Shown here piece after piece: positions 1-8,617 of a stretch of 64,000 nucleotides of DNA. The stretch is from Agrococcus sp. ARC_14. Its GTDB lineage: Bacteria; Actinomycetota; Actinomycetes; Actinomycetales; Microbacteriaceae. Both the position numbers and the translations under genes were made by a program. Location: positions 82,686 to 146,685 of the forward strand of contig NZ_JAKUDO010000003.1 of assembly GCF_022436485.1 (NCBI RefSeq). Direction: 5' to 3'. Under the pieces are notes generated by a model that was not told where the DNA came from, made no database searches, and saw only the letters and a program-made list of their open reading frames with translations. Positions within the stretch are counted from its first letter, which is position 1. Each line of letters begins with the position of its first letter.

Positions 1-38
1 GGAGCTGGTGTGAGCTGCGCCCTTGGTCGTCGAGCAGA

Positions 39-1019
39 TCAGCGGGCGGTGGCGGACCGCCGCTTCGCCACCTCGTAGAGCGTGACGGATGCGGCGATGC
101 CGGCGTTCAGCGACTCCGTCAGCCCGTCGATGGGGATCGAGACGATCGCGTCGCAGGTCTCCGCCACCAGGCGCGAGATGCCCTTGCCCTCGCTGCCGAC
201 CACAACGACCAAGGGGCCATCAGCCAGCTCGAGCTCGTGCAGCGGCACGTCACCGTCGCCGTCGAGACCGATGATGAACATCCCCTCGCGCTTCAGCTCC
301 TTGAGCGTCGCGGTGAGGTTGGAGGCCATCGCCACCGGCACGCGTGCCGCGGCACCGGCAGAGGTCTTCCATGCGCTGGCCGTCACACCGACGGAGCGCC
401 GCTGCGGCACGATCACGCCCTGCGCGCCGAAGGCGGCTGCCGAGCGGATGATCGCACCCAGGTTGCGCGGGTCGGTGATGCCGTCGAGCGCGATGAACAG
501 CGGGTTCTGGCTGCGGCTGCGCACGGTCTCGAGCAGGTCGATCGGGTGCGCGTACTGGTACGGCGGCACCTTGAGCGCGACGCCCTGGTGCACGGAGTCG
601 TGCCCGGAGATGCGGTCGAGCTCTGGTCTCATGACCTCGAGCACCGGCACGCCGCGCTTGTTGGCGAGCGAGAGGATCTCCTTGACGCGGTCGTCCATCT
701 CGAGCCGCGCGGCGAGGATCAGCGAGGTCGCGGGGATCTTGGCCTTCAGCGCCTCGAGCACCGAGTTGCGGCCGGTCACCAGCTCGGAGTCGTCCTTCGC
801 CGATGAGGGCTTGCGGTGGCGCGGCGGCTCAGGCTTGCGGCCGCTCTTGCCCGCAGCGGCCTCGTAGCGCTCACGCGCTGCCTTCCGCTGACCGGCCGGG
901 TGCCAGGAGCGATCCTCGGCCTTCGGCGTCGGGCCCTTGCCCTCGAGCGCCCTCCGGCCGTTTCCGCCGGTGCCCTTCGTGGGGCCCTTCTTGCGCGGTG
1001 CGCGCTGCGGCTTGCTCAT
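39..1019 (-). CDS. rlmB: 23S rRNA (guanosine-2'-O-)-methyltransferase, TrmH/RlmB family
   Basis: SpoU/TrmH-family 2'-O-methyltransferase, by family expected to methylate a guanosine of 23S rRNA using SAM. The first 80 or so residues are a basic Lys/Arg/Gly-rich tail. A substrate-binding region starts near [10 protein letters not shown]. The knotted SPOUT core follows, with [28 protein letters not shown] and the C-terminal [18 protein letters not shown] chose the ATG at 1019, which overlaps the cysS stop as ATGA; an ATG four codons earlier is also open. It is the last gene of a cysS-rlmB pair. The family is clear; the exact target nucleotide is inferred. Confidence 0.93.
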   Translation of the reverse strand: MSKPQRAPRKKGPTKGTGGNGRRALEGKGPTPKAEDRSWHPAGQRKAARERYEAAAGKSGRKPEPPRHRKPSSAKDDSELVTGRNSVLEALKAKIPATSLILAARLEMDDRVKEILSLANKRGVPVLEVMRPELDRISGHDSVHQGVALKVPPYQYAHPIDLLETVRSRSQNPLFIALDGITDPRNLGAIIRSAAAFGAQGVIVPQRRSVGVTASAWKTSAGAAARVPVAMASNLTATLKELKREGMFIIGLDGDGDVPLHELELADGPLVVVVGSEGKGISRLVAETCDAIVSIPIDGLTESLNAGIAASVTLYEVAKRRSATAR

Positions 1020-2425
1020 GCGATGCTCCAAGTGGTGTCGTCTTTGCCGTCCTCGACGAGGATCCCGGCTGCCGCGAGCGCGTCGCGGATACGGTCGGAG
1101 GCGGTGAAGTCCTTCACCGCGCGGGCCTCACGGCGCTCCGCCAGCAGCGTCTCGACGAGGCTGGCCAGGGCGCCGGACTCGGCCGACACTCCAGATTGCC
1201 ACACTGCGTGCTCTGGGTCGAGCCCCAGCACGCGCAGCATCGCCCGCACCTCGCTCGCGCGAGCCAGCGCGAGGGCCGCGTCGCCCGCGTCGAGGGCGGC
1301 GTTCGCGGCGCGCGCGCTCTCATGCAGCACCGCCACTGCCTGCGGGGTCGAGAGGTCGTCGTCCATGGCTGCGCCGAAGGCATCCGGCACCGCCGCGTCG
1401 GACAGCTCGCCAGCGCGGGCGGCGCGCTCGAGCATCGACTCGATGCGGCCGAACGCGGCCTCCGCCTCAGCGAGCGACCCGCCCTCGAGGCTGCCGTCGG
1501 CCGTGCGCAGGTCGATCGTGGATCGGTAGTGCGAGGCGACCAGGAAGTAGCGGGCGACGATCGGCCGCACCGCCTGCAGCAGGTCGATGGCGAAGATCGA
1601 GTTGCCGAGCGACTTCGACATCTTCTCGCCGTCGACGTTGACGAGCCCGTTGTGGCTCCAGACCTGCGCGAAGCCGAGGCCCGCGGCACTCGACTGCGCG
1701 AGCTCGTTCTCATGGTGCGGGAACCGCAGGTCGAGGCCGCCGCCGTGGATGTCGAAGGCGTCGCCGAGATAGGTGCGCGCCATCGCCGAGCACTCGATGT
1801 GCCAGCCGGGGCGCCCGCGACCCCAGGGCGACTCCCAGGAGGCCGACTCCGGCTCGTCGTCCTTGCGCGCCTTCCAGAGCGCGAAGTCGCGCGGGTCGCG
1901 CTTGCCGCGCAGATCGGCGTCGGCGGCCGTCTCCATGTTCTCGACCCGCTGCCGGGTGAGCTCGCCGTAGCGCTCCCACGAGCGCACGTCGAAGTAGACG
2001 TCGGCCGAGCCGTCGAGCGCAGGATAGGCGTGGCCGCGCTCGATGAGCAGCGCGATGAGCGCATGCATGGCGGGCACGGATGCGGTGGCGCGCGGCTCAT
2101 AGGTCGGCGCGAGCACGCCGACGGCGCGGTAGGCCGCTGTGAACTCGAGCTCGACGCGGTAGGCCAGCGCCCACCACGGCTCGTCGGTCGCGTTGACGAG
2201 CACCTTGTCATCGATGTCGGTGACGTTGCGCACGAAGGTGACGCGGTTGCCGCGGTGGGTCAGCCAGCGGCGCCAGACGTCGTAGACGACGGCGCTGCGC
2301 ACGTGGCCGACGTGCGGAGACGACTGCACGGTCGGCCCGCAGACGTACATCGAGACCTCACCGGCCTGGAGCGGCCGCAGGTCGACGACGGCCTGCTGCT
2401 TCGAGTCGTAGATGCGCACGGTCAC
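1016..2425 (-). CDS. cysS: cysteinyl-tRNA synthetase
   Basis: Class I aminoacyl-tRNA synthetase that charges tRNA-Cys. It starts [11 protein letters not shown], typical of CysS. It carries the HIGH-like PHVGHVRS after the zinc-ligand Cys of VCGPTV, the zinc-site segment [16 protein letters not shown], and the KMSKS loop [10 protein letters not shown]. About 469 residues, normal for bacterial CysS. The GTG at 2425 was preferred over an upstream ATG at 2452 because family members begin almost directly with the RIYDS-like strand. Its stop overlaps the rlmB start, so the two are probably co-translated. MshC, the CysS-like mycothiol ligase, was considered, but the tRNA-binding C-terminal domain and the length fit CysS. 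Confidence 0.95.
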   Translation of the reverse strand: MTVRIYDSKQQAVVDLRPLQAGEVSMYVCGPTVQSSPHVGHVRSAVVYDVWRRWLTHRGNRVTFVRNVTDIDDKVLVNATDEPWWALAYRVELEFTAAYRAVGVLAPTYEPRATASVPAMHALIALLIERGHAYPALDGSADVYFDVRSWERYGELTRQRVENMETAADADLRGKRDPRDFALWKARKDDEPESASWESPWGRGRPGWHIECSAMARTYLGDAFDIHGGGLDLRFPHHENELAQSSAAGLGFAQVWSHNGLVNVDGEKMSKSLGNSIFAIDLLQAVRPIVARYFLVASHYRSTIDLRTADGSLEGGSLAEAEAAFGRIESMLERAARAGELSDAAVPDAFGAAMDDDLSTPQAVAVLHESARAANAALDAGDAALALARASEVRAMLRVLGLDPEHAVWQSGVSAESGALASLVETLLAERREARAVKDFTASDRIRDALAAAGILVEDGKDDTTWSIA

Positions 2426-2499
2426 GGTAGCCAAGGCTACTTGCCGCAGCACGGTGATCGAGTAGGCGCCGGAGGCGTCGTATCAAGATCGGTGGCGGT

Positions 2500-2590
2500 G
2501 TCGTCTCGATACGCCCCTGCGGGGCTACTCGACGACCGGGGTGAGCCGCGGGCCACCGGGGTGAGCCGCGGGGCTACTCGGCGACCGGGG
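2500..2590. repeat. intergenic palindrome plus short tandem repeat
   Basis: A GTCTCGATACG...CTACTCGACGACC palindrome with a GCCCC-TGC-GGGGC stem is followed by an 18-bp sequence (ACCGGGGTGAGCCGCGGG) repeated with a 20-bp period at 2535 and 2555. A third partial copy runs into the end of ispDF, so that gene's last codons and stop appear repeat-derived. The palindrome resembles dispersed elements common in Microbacteriaceae. Confidence 0.7.
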
Positions 2591-3749
2591 TGGGCCTGCG
2601 GCGGATCAGCGCGGTCGCGATCGCCTGCACGCCCTCGCCGCGGCCGATGGCGCCGAGGCCGTCGGTCGTCGTGCCGGAGACGCTGACGGGGGCACCGAGC
2701 ATCGCCGTCAGCACGGCCTGCGCCTCCTCGCGGCGCGTGCCGATGCGGGGGCGGACGCCCAGCACCTGCACCGAGACGTTCACCGGCGCCCAGCCGTGCT
2801 CGGCCAGCAGCGCGACGGCCGCGCGCACGAAGACCTCGCCGTGCGCGCCGGCGTGCTGCGGGTCGTCGACGCCGACGAGCCCGCCGATGTCGCCCAGGCC
2901 GGCTGCGCCCAGCAGCGCATCGACGATCGCGTGGCAGACGGCATCGCCGTCGGAGTGGCCGACGAGCCCGACGCCCTCCCACTCGATGCCTGCGAGCCGC
3001 AGCGGGCCCTCACCGCCGAAGCCGTGCACGTCGACGCCGATGCCGGTGCGGATGTCGGCGACTTCTCGCATGCCGGGCTCCTTCCGAGCGAGCAGCGACT
3101 CGGCGCGCTCCGCATCTGCGGGGGTGGTGATCTTGAAGGCGAGCTCGTCGCCGGCGACCGGCACGACCTGCTCGCCGACGGCCTGCACAAGCTGGGCGTC
3201 GTCGGTCGACGCGCCCCGGGCATCCCCCGCCGTCTCGTATGCCCGACGCAGGAGCGCCGCCTCGAATCCCTGTGGCGTCTGCATCGCCCGCAGCGCGGCC
3301 CGGTCGACGATCGCACCGAGGCCGGCTGCATCCGCCTCGCGGATGGTGTCGACCACCGGCAGCACCGGCACGACAGCACCGGCGCCGTCGCGGAGGGCGG
3401 CGATCACCCGCTCGACCAGCGCCGCGGGCGCGAGCGCCCGCGCGGCGTCGTGCACGAGCACCCACCGCGCATCGCCCGCGGCCGCCAGACCTGCTGCGAC
3501 CGAGTCGGCACGCGCCTCGCCGCCCGCGACCACGGTCGCGACGAGCCCGGCGCGCTCGGCGATCGCCGACGCATCCGCCTCGTGTCCCGCTGGCACCACG
3601 ATGACGAACGCGGCATCCACCGCCGCCAGGCCGCGCAGCGCGTGCTCGAGGATCGTGGCCCCCGCAATCTCGGCGAACGCCTTGGGCACGCCGCGGCCGA
3701 GCCGGGTGCCGCTGCCAGCGGCTACGACGATGAGGGCGGTGTCGGTCAC
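2574..3749 (-). CDS. ispDF: bifunctional IspD/IspF, isoprenoid (MEP) pathway
   Basis: Two MEP-pathway enzymes fused in one 391-residue protein. Residues about 1-225 are IspD (2-C-methyl-D-erythritol 4-phosphate cytidylyltransferase), with the CTP-binding GSGTRLGRGVPKAF and VHDAARAL. Residues about 230-391 are IspF (2-C-methyl-D-erythritol 2,4-cyclodiphosphate synthase), with the metal-binding GIGVDVHGF, VGHSDGDAVCHAI and GLGAIGRGEG. IspE, which acts between them, is not in the window. It lies downstream of carD on the same strand, separated by a terminator-like hairpin. The final residues (PTPVAE) fall in a repeat that continues into the intergenic region. Confidence 0.95.
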   Translation of the reverse strand: MTDTALIVVAAGSGTRLGRGVPKAFAEIAGATILEHALRGLAAVDAAFVIVVPAGHEADASAIAERAGLVATVVAGGEARADSVAAGLAAAGDARWVLVHDAARALAPAALVERVIAALRDGAGAVVPVLPVVDTIREADAAGLGAIVDRAALRAMQTPQGFEAALLRRAYETAGDARGASTDDAQLVQAVGEQVVPVAGDELAFKITTPADAERAESLLARKEPGMREVADIRTGIGVDVHGFGGEGPLRLAGIEWEGVGLVGHSDGDAVCHAIVDALLGAAGLGDIGGLVGVDDPQHAGAHGEVFVRAAVALLAEHGWAPVNVSVQVLGVRPRIGTRREEAQAVLTAMLGAPVSVSGTTTDGLGAIGRGEGVQAIATALIRRRPTPVAE

Positions 3750-3780
3750 GGTGTCAGCCTAGGCGGGCGCCCGCACGATG

Positions 3781-3829
3781 ACAGAAGAGAGGCACCCGCC
3801 CTTGGGGTGCGGGTGCCCCTCTCGTCTGT
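3781..3829 (-). terminator. terminator downstream of carD
   Basis: A long hairpin with arms ACAGA-GAGAGG-CACCCGC and GCGGGTGC-CCTCTC-TCTGT around a short loop lies just past the carD stop. There are small internal bulges but no clear U-tract, as is usual in high-GC actinobacteria. Confidence 0.75.
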
Positions 3830-3836
3830 GGTGCGA

Positions 3837-4325
3837 TCAGCTCGCGGGGGCGAGCGCCTCGTCGAGGCGCGCCGAGGCGGCATCCTCATCGGTCTTCTCA
3901 GCGAGCGCGAGCTCGGAGACCAGGATCTGGCGAGCCTTCGCCAGCATGCGCTTCTCGCCTGCCGAGAGGCCGCGATCCTGGTCGCGGCGCGAGAGGTCGC
4001 GCACGACCTCGCTCACCTTGATCACATCGCCGGAAGCGAGCTTCTCGACGTTCGCCTTGTAGCGGCGGGCCCAGTTCGTGGGCTCCTCGGTGAAGTCAGC
4101 GCGCAGCACCTCGAAGACCTTGTCGAGGCCCTCTTCGCCGATGACGTCGCGAACGCCCACCAGGTCGACGTTGGCAGCGGGCACCTCGATCGTGAGGCCG
4201 CCCTGCGCGACGTTGAGCTTGAGGTAGGTGGTGTCGACGCCCTTGATCTTGCGGACCTTGACCTCGGTGATCTTCGCGGCGCCGTGGTGGGGATAGACAA
4301 CCGTCTCTCCGACCTCAAAGTTCAT
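3837..4325 (-). CDS. carD: CarD-family RNA polymerase-binding regulator
   Basis: CarD binds the RNA polymerase beta subunit and stabilises open complexes, notably at rRNA promoters. The 162 residues match the full-length actinobacterial family. An N-terminal Tudor-like RNAP-interaction domain begins [19 protein letters not shown]. The helical DNA-binding C-terminal domain contains [17 protein letters not shown] and [19 protein letters not shown]. It is transcribed from an AT-rich promoter not far upstream and ends in a strong hairpin, so it is probably a monocistronic, highly expressed gene. The Lys/Glu/Ala-rich tail is typical. Confidence 0.97.
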   Translation of the reverse strand: MNFEVGETVVYPHHGAAKITEVKVRKIKGVDTTYLKLNVAQGGLTIEVPAANVDLVGVRDVIGEEGLDKVFEVLRADFTEEPTNWARRYKANVEKLASGDVIKVSEVVRDLSRRDQDRGLSAGEKRMLAKARQILVSELALAEKTDEDAASARLDEALAPAS

Positions 4326-4355
4326 CGAATGCTCCTCGTCATAGCCAGAACCTTG

Positions 4356-4382
4356 ATTTTATCACAGCGTGTCGATCGCCAA
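4356..4382 (-). promoter_or_regulatory. probable carD promoter
   Basis: On the minus strand a TAAAAT -10 (4361-4356) sits in the only AT-rich patch of this region, with a TTGGCG-like -35 (4382-4377) 15 bp upstream. The spacing is slightly short. It lies about 30 bp before the carD start. Confidence 0.5.
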
Positions 4383-4438
4383 CGCCTGGTCCGGAGTGGT
4401 TGAATCACGCCCTTCTTGCATAGGCTCGCCCGGTTTCC

Positions 4439-4515
4439 GACGCCCGAGACGGGCGTCGGCGCTGGGGTCGCGGCGGAGGCCCGCAAGGGCCTCCGCCCTG
4501 AGCTCCACCGCGCTA
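4439..4515 (+). repeat. 77-bp structured repeat, left copy
   Basis: This copy matches the reverse complement of 5038-5114 at about 69 of 77 positions. It holds two hairpins. One is GACGCCCG-AGA-CGGGCGTC. The other is a 10-bp stem GCGGAGGCCC/GGGCCTCCGC closed by a GCAA (GNRA) tetraloop. It lies in the probable leader of the downstream lipoprotein gene. Confidence 0.85.
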
Positions 4516-4578
4516 GAGTGGTCTGCGACCGCGCCGGCCGCACCAGACGGCGCGCGTCACACCGTCGAAAGGGTCCCC

Positions 4579-5040
4579 GTGCAGCCTCGTCTCGCAGCCG
4601 CAGTTGTCGCAGCCGTCGTCGTCGTCTTCGCCGCGACCGGCTGCAATCTCATCACGCCGCAGGCGACGACGATCGACTACGACGCATCCGACGGCGTCTC
4701 CGGCACCACCGGCACGGTCGAGATCCACAACGCCATGCTGATCGGCGAGCCGGAGGGCGAGGCGCTGAACCTCTCCACCACGTTCACGAACCCGGGCGAG
4801 GCGACGTTCCTCGAGGTGCGCGTCGGCGACGCGGTCGAGCAGATCCGCATTCCGGCGGGCGTCACGACCTACGGCTTCCCCGAGCAGCAGCTCGTCTTCC
4901 CCGCCGCACCCGATCTGGTGTTCGGCTCGCTGCAGAACGTCTCCTTCCAGGCAGACGGCGCCCAGCCGACCGGCCTCGAGGTTCCCACGATCTCCACCGA
5001 GGTCGTCGGCTACGAGACGCTCGCACCCGCCGCCGAATAG
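4579..5040 (+). CDS. small surface lipoprotein, unknown function
   Basis: A 153-residue predicted lipoprotein. After a basic start and a hydrophobic stretch ([13 protein letters not shown]) comes the lipobox FAATGC, so the Cys should be lipidated and the rest exported. The mature part is a beta-rich domain with segments such as TGTVEIHNAMLIGEP and PAGVTTYGFPEQQLVF; no catalytic motif is visible. GTG at 4579 was chosen because it follows a GAAAGGG ribosome site and places the signal peptide at the N-terminus. The gene sits between carD and regX3 and is bracketed by two inverted structured repeats, the right one beginning at its TAG stop. I do not recognise the function. Confidence 0.8.
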   Translation: MQPRLAAAVVAAVVVVFAATGCNLITPQATTIDYDASDGVSGTTGTVEIHNAMLIGEPEGEALNLSTTFTNPGEATFLEVRVGDAVEQIRIPAGVTTYGFPEQQLVFPAAPDLVFGSLQNVSFQADGAQPTGLEVPTISTEVVGYETLAPAAE

Positions 5041-5114
5041 CGCGCTGGAGCTGAGAGCGGAGGTCCTTTCGGGCCTCCGCCGCGACGCCAGCGCCGAGGC
5101 CCGTCTCGGGCCTC
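5038..5114 (-). repeat. 77-bp structured repeat, right copy (inverted)
   Basis: Inverted partner of 4439-4515. The first stem differs at two bases that compensate each other (GAGGCCCG/CGGGCCTC against GACGCCCG/CGGGCGTC). The second stem keeps a GNRA loop (GAAA). It begins at the lipoprotein stop codon and lies downstream of regX3 on the minus strand, where it may act as that operon's 3' structure. Confidence 0.85.
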
Positions 5115-5141
5115 GGGAGCAGCAACGGCCGCAGCGCCCGC

Positions 5142-5825
5142 TCAGCGCTCGAAGCGATACCCGAGCCCGCGAAGCGTCACCACGCGCGTGGGGTTCGAGG
5201 GGTCTTCCTCGATCTTCGCCCGCAGACGCTTGACGTGCACGTCGAGCGTCTTCGTGTCGCCGAAGTAGTCGCTCCCCCACACCCGGTCGATGAGCTGCCC
5301 GCGCGTGAGCACCCTGCCCGCGTTGCGCATCAGGTACTCGAGCAGCTCGAACTCGCGCAGCGGCATCGCGACCTCGTCGTTCGCGACGTGCACGGTGTGG
5401 CTGTCGGAGTCGAGCCGCACCCGGCCGATCTCGACCACCGAGTCGTCGTCCTCCTCCTCGTCGACCGCCCGGCGACGGAGGACGGCACGGATGCGCGCCA
5501 CGAGCTCACGGGTCGAGTAGGGCTTGGTCACGTAGTCGTCCGCGCCGAGCTCGAGGCCGACGATCGTGTCGACCTCGCTGTCCTTCGCGGTCACCATGAT
5601 GATCGGCACCGCCGAGCTCTGACGGATGTGACGGCAGACCTCGGTGCCGCTGCGACCGGGGAGCATGAGATCGAGCAGGATGAGGTCTGCGCCCTCCTGC
5701 TCGAACATCCGCACTGCGGCGTTGCCGTCCTCCGCGTGGGCGGTCTCGTAGCCCTCGAGCTCGAGCAGGTAGGCCAGCGGCTCGGCGAGCGCCGTCTCGT
5801 CCTCGACGATCAGGATGCGCGTCAT
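5142..5825 (-). CDS. regX3: response regulator RegX3, phosphate control
   Basis: OmpR-family response regulator, 227 residues. The receiver domain (about 1-120) has the acidic pair in IVEDETAL, the phospho-acceptor Asp in LILLDLMLPG and the conserved Lys in DDYVTKPYS. The winged-helix domain (about 130-227) ends RVVTLRGLGYRFER. Its start overlaps the stop of the kinase gene as ATGA, and phoU lies divergently, the SenX3-RegX3 phosphate-sensing arrangement. It is the natural candidate to bind the PHO boxes at pstS (22603-22620) and at the secreted nuclease gene (50888-50905). That binding is inferred. Confidence 0.93.
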   Translation of the reverse strand: MTRILIVEDETALAEPLAYLLELEGYETAHAEDGNAAVRMFEQEGADLILLDLMLPGRSGTEVCRHIRQSSAVPIIMVTAKDSEVDTIVGLELGADDYVTKPYSTRELVARIRAVLRRRAVDEEEDDDSVVEIGRVRLDSDSHTVHVANDEVAMPLREFELLEYLMRNAGRVLTRGQLIDRVWGSDYFGDTKTLDVHVKRLRAKIEEDPSNPTRVVTLRGLGYRFER

Positions 5826-6970
5826 GCAGTCTCCTTGCGAGCGGGTGCGGGTGCGACGGGAAGCCGCAGGGTGAAGGTCGAGCCCTGGCTGGGGCGGGAC
5901 CAGAGGGTGACCTCGCCGCCGTGGCTGACGGCGACGTGCTTCACGATACTGAGGCCGAGGCCCGTGCCGCCCGTCACGCGGCTGCGTGCGGGGTCGACCC
6001 GGTAGAAGCGCTCGAACACGCGCTCCTGGTCGTCGTCCGCGATGCCGACTCCCTTGTCGGTCACGGCGATCTCGACCACATCATCCACCACCCGGACGCC
6101 GATGCCGACGTGGGTCGCATCCGGGGAGTACTGGACGGCGTTCGAGATCAGGTTCTGCAGCGCCATGGTCACGAGCTCCTCGGAGCCCAGCAGCTCGACC
6201 TCTTCGAGCACGCGCGGGATGATGCGCATCCGCTTGGCCTCAGCGAGCACCCCGTTGCGGTCGACGGCGACGTCGATGACGCGCGAGACCTGGAAGCGCT
6301 CCGCATGCTCGAGCGGATCGTCGGCCTGGATGCGCGAGAGGTCGATGAGCTCCTTGGTCATGCGGCCCAGGCGGTCGGCCTCGACCTGCATGCGCTTCGA
6401 GAACGAGCGCACGCGAGCGGGGTCGTCGGCGCCGGCCTCGATCGCCTCCGCCAGGAGCGTGAGCGCGCCGATCGGAGTCTTGAGCTCGTGGCTGATGTTG
6501 GCCACGAAGTCGCGCCGCACGCCGGCGAGCCGCAGCTCCTCGGTGCGGTCGGCGGCGAGCACGAGCATGAAGCGGTTGCCGAGCGGGGCGACGCGCACGC
6601 GCAGCTGCATCTCGGTGCCGGCGCCGATGCGGCCGCGCCGGTAGGTGAAGTCGACCACCTCGGCCTCGCCAGTGCGCCACACGCGTCGGACCGCGTCCGA
6701 GATCTCCCTCGAGCGCAGCTCGCGGCCCTCGACGAGGTCGAGCGAGTCGGCGCCGGGCGAGGAGACGATCACCTGGTTGGAGCCGTCGAGCACGACGCCC
6801 GCGGACTCCAGCACATCGATCATGGCGGTGATGCCGTCGGGGATGGGCTCGCTCGCGATCGCCATCACCTGACGGCCTCGCTGGGCTGCCAGCCCGAGCA
6901 AGTGCACAGAGCCGGCTCCGAACGCGAACCCCAACAGGAGCGCGAGGAGCACGTACCAGGACGCATCCAC
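5822..6970 (-). CDS. senX3: sensor histidine kinase SenX3, phosphate control
   Basis: Membrane histidine kinase partner of RegX3, 382 residues. It opens with one clear transmembrane helix (WYVLLALLLGFAFGAGSVHLLGL). A PAS-like sensing region follows (about 50-140), then the H-box FVANISHELKTPIGAL and the ATPase motifs NLISNAVQYS, DKGVGIADDD and GTGLGLSIVKH. GTG at 6970 was chosen because it places the helix at the N-terminus; the open frame extends upstream without homology. A TACGAT -10 about 7 bp before this GTG suggests a leaderless transcript. Confidence 0.92.
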   Translation of the reverse strand: MDASWYVLLALLLGFAFGAGSVHLLGLAAQRGRQVMAIASEPIPDGITAMIDVLESAGVVLDGSNQVIVSSPGADSLDLVEGRELRSREISDAVRRVWRTGEAEVVDFTYRRGRIGAGTEMQLRVRVAPLGNRFMLVLAADRTEELRLAGVRRDFVANISHELKTPIGALTLLAEAIEAGADDPARVRSFSKRMQVEADRLGRMTKELIDLSRIQADDPLEHAERFQVSRVIDVAVDRNGVLAEAKRMRIIPRVLEEVELLGSEELVTMALQNLISNAVQYSPDATHVGIGVRVVDDVVEIAVTDKGVGIADDDQERVFERFYRVDPARSRVTGGTGLGLSIVKHVAVSHGGEVTLWSRPSQGSTFTLRLPVAPAPARKETA

Positions 6971-7110
6971 CCGACGATCGTATCCTTGTCCAGACCCGCC
7001 CCCGCGGTTCAGCCGTCGGACACCCGCCGGTAACCTGGGCGCGGAAGACTCGGGGTTCGACCCGTGCCCGGCCCCGATGCAGTCTCGGGCAGACCACAAG
7101 GAGCAGCAGC
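6971..7110. promoter_or_regulatory. senX3/phoU divergent promoter region
   Basis: Towards senX3 a TACGAT -10 (6982-6977) lies just before the GTG. Towards phoU, TTCAGC (7008-7013) and TAACCT (7031-7036) are spaced 17 bp apart. Three degenerate 11-bp units, GTTCAGC, GGACACC and GGTAACC at 7007, 7018 and 7029, resemble PHO-box repeats and suggest autoregulation. This is weaker than the two clear PHO boxes. Confidence 0.4.
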
Positions 7111-7803
7111 ATGCGCGACGTATTCCAGCAGGAGCTCGCCGAGGTGCAGGAGCGCCTCGTCGACATCGCCAACCACGTGCTCGTCTCGATCGAGGCGGCA
7201 GTGCGCGCGTTCGGCGACTCCAACGTGCAGCTCGCAGAGCAGGTCATCGCTGCCGACCCTGTCATCGACGACAAGGCGGCTTCGCTCGACGAGCTCGCGA
7301 TCGACATCATCGCCCGCCAGTCGCCGGTCGCCAGAGACCTGCGCATCGTGGTCTCTGCCCTGCGCATCTCGGCATCGCTCGAGCGCATGGGCGACCTCGC
7401 GCGCCACATCGCGATGCTCGCGCGCTACCGCTTCCCGATGCAGGTCGTGCCGGAGTCGCTGCAGCCGACCTTCGCAGAGATGGGTGCGAGCGACATCGAG
7501 GTCGCGAGGCTGCTGCGCGACCTGCTCGAGACGCAGGACCTGACGATCGCCGATCGCATCGAAATCGCCGACGAGCACGTCGACAAGCTGCACCGCGATG
7601 TGTTCGCGCATGTGCTGGGCACGTCGTGGGAGGGCGCCGCGCACACGACGGTCGACGCGACGCTCGCCAGCCGCTACCACGAGCGATTCGCCGACCACGC
7701 GGTCGGCATCGCCAAGAAGGTCAAGTACCTCGCGACCGGCGACTGGGCCGGCGACGAGGAGCACCTGCCGAAGAACCCCGAGCCGGTGCAGCCGGCCGAG
7801 TAA
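7111..7803 (+). CDS. phoU: phosphate signalling protein PhoU
   Basis: PhoU represses Pho signalling when phosphate is plentiful by linking the Pst transporter to the histidine kinase. The 230 residues form the duplicated three-helix-bundle fold. Metal-site helices are visible as LRISASLERMGDLARHIA (repeat 1) and IEIADEHVDKLHRDVF followed by SRYHERFADHAVGIAKKVKY (repeat 2). AAGGAG precedes the ATG at 7111. It is divergent from senX3-regX3 and ends in a perfect 16-bp hairpin. The pst operon it serves is about 11 kb away. Confidence 0.95.
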   Translation: MRDVFQQELAEVQERLVDIANHVLVSIEAAVRAFGDSNVQLAEQVIAADPVIDDKAASLDELAIDIIARQSPVARDLRIVVSALRISASLERMGDLARHIAMLARYRFPMQVVPESLQPTFAEMGASDIEVARLLRDLLETQDLTIADRIEIADEHVDKLHRDVFAHVLGTSWEGAAHTTVDATLASRYHERFADHAVGIAKKVKYLATGDWAGDEEHLPKNPEPVQPAE

Positions 7804-7812
7804 CGCCACGAA

Positions 7813-7848
7813 CGAGAACGGGCCCCACTGCTGTGGGGCCCGTTCTCG
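7813..7848. terminator. bidirectional terminator phoU/gpmA
   Basis: Perfect 16-bp stem CGAGAACGGGCCCCAC / GTGGGGCCCGTTCTCG with a TGCT loop, between the convergent phoU and gpmA genes. Confidence 0.9.
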
Positions 7849-7861
7849 CGTGCGGGTGGCT

Positions 7862-8608
7862 CTAGTGCTTGCCCTGGTTGGCGACCGCCGCAGCCCCCGC
7901 CGCAGCAGCCTCCGGGTCGAGGTACGCGCCGGGGCCGAGCGGCATGTTGTCCTCGCCCAGTGTGTAGACGAGCGGGATGCCGGTGGGGATGTTGAGCTCG
8001 GCGATGGCGTCGTCGGAGATGCCGTCGAGGTGCTTCACGAGCGCACGCAGCGAGTTGCCGTGCGCGGCGACGAGCACCGTCTTCCCGACCTCGAGATCCT
8101 TGGTGATCGTCGACTCCCAGTAGGGCAGGAAGCGCTCGATGACATCCTTCAGGCACTCCGTCGCCGGCACCTCGCCGTCGATGTCGGCGTAGCGCGGATC
8201 GGTGTCCTGCGCGTACTCGCTGCCGGGCTCGATGGGCGGCGGCGGCGTGTCGAAGGAACGACGCCAGAGCATGAACTGCTCCTCGCCGTGCTTCTCGAGC
8301 GTCTCGGCCTTGTTGAGGCCCTGCAGCGCGCCGTAGTGGCGCTCGTTCAGGCGCCAGTTGCGCGTGACGGGGATCCAGTCGCGACCCGCGGCGTCGAGCG
8401 CGATGTTCGCTGACTGGATCGCGCGGCTCAGCAGCGAGGTGTAGAGGACGTCGGGCAGCAGGTCGTGCTCGCGCAGCAGCTCGCCGGCGCGCTTCGCCTC
8501 CCCTTCACCCTTCTCGGTCAGCTTGACGTCGACCCAGCCGGTGAACTGGTTCGACTCGTTCCAGGTGGATTGGCCGTGGCGGAGCAGGATGAGGGTGCGC
8601 TCAGTCAT
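7862..8608 (-). CDS. gpmA: 2,3-bisphosphoglycerate-dependent phosphoglycerate mutase
   Basis: Glycolytic enzyme interconverting 3- and 2-phosphoglycerate through a phosphohistidine. The 248 residues are standard. [12 protein letters not shown] carries the catalytic RHG near residue 11, followed by [13 protein letters not shown], the substrate-binding [11 protein letters not shown], and [13 protein letters not shown] with the second catalytic His. The C-terminal tail has the usual PTGIPLVY. It ends at a shared terminator and begins about 10 bp after the end of the DUF3626 gene on the same strand. Confidence 0.97.
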   Translation of the reverse strand: MTERTLILLRHGQSTWNESNQFTGWVDVKLTEKGEGEAKRAGELLREHDLLPDVLYTSLLSRAIQSANIALDAAGRDWIPVTRNWRLNERHYGALQGLNKAETLEKHGEEQFMLWRRSFDTPPPPIEPGSEYAQDTDPRYADIDGEVPATECLKDVIERFLPYWESTITKDLEVGKTVLVAAHGNSLRALVKHLDGISDDAIAELNIPTGIPLVYTLGEDNMPLGPGAYLDPEAAAAGAAAVANQGKH

Positions 8609-8617
8609 GCCGCCAGC

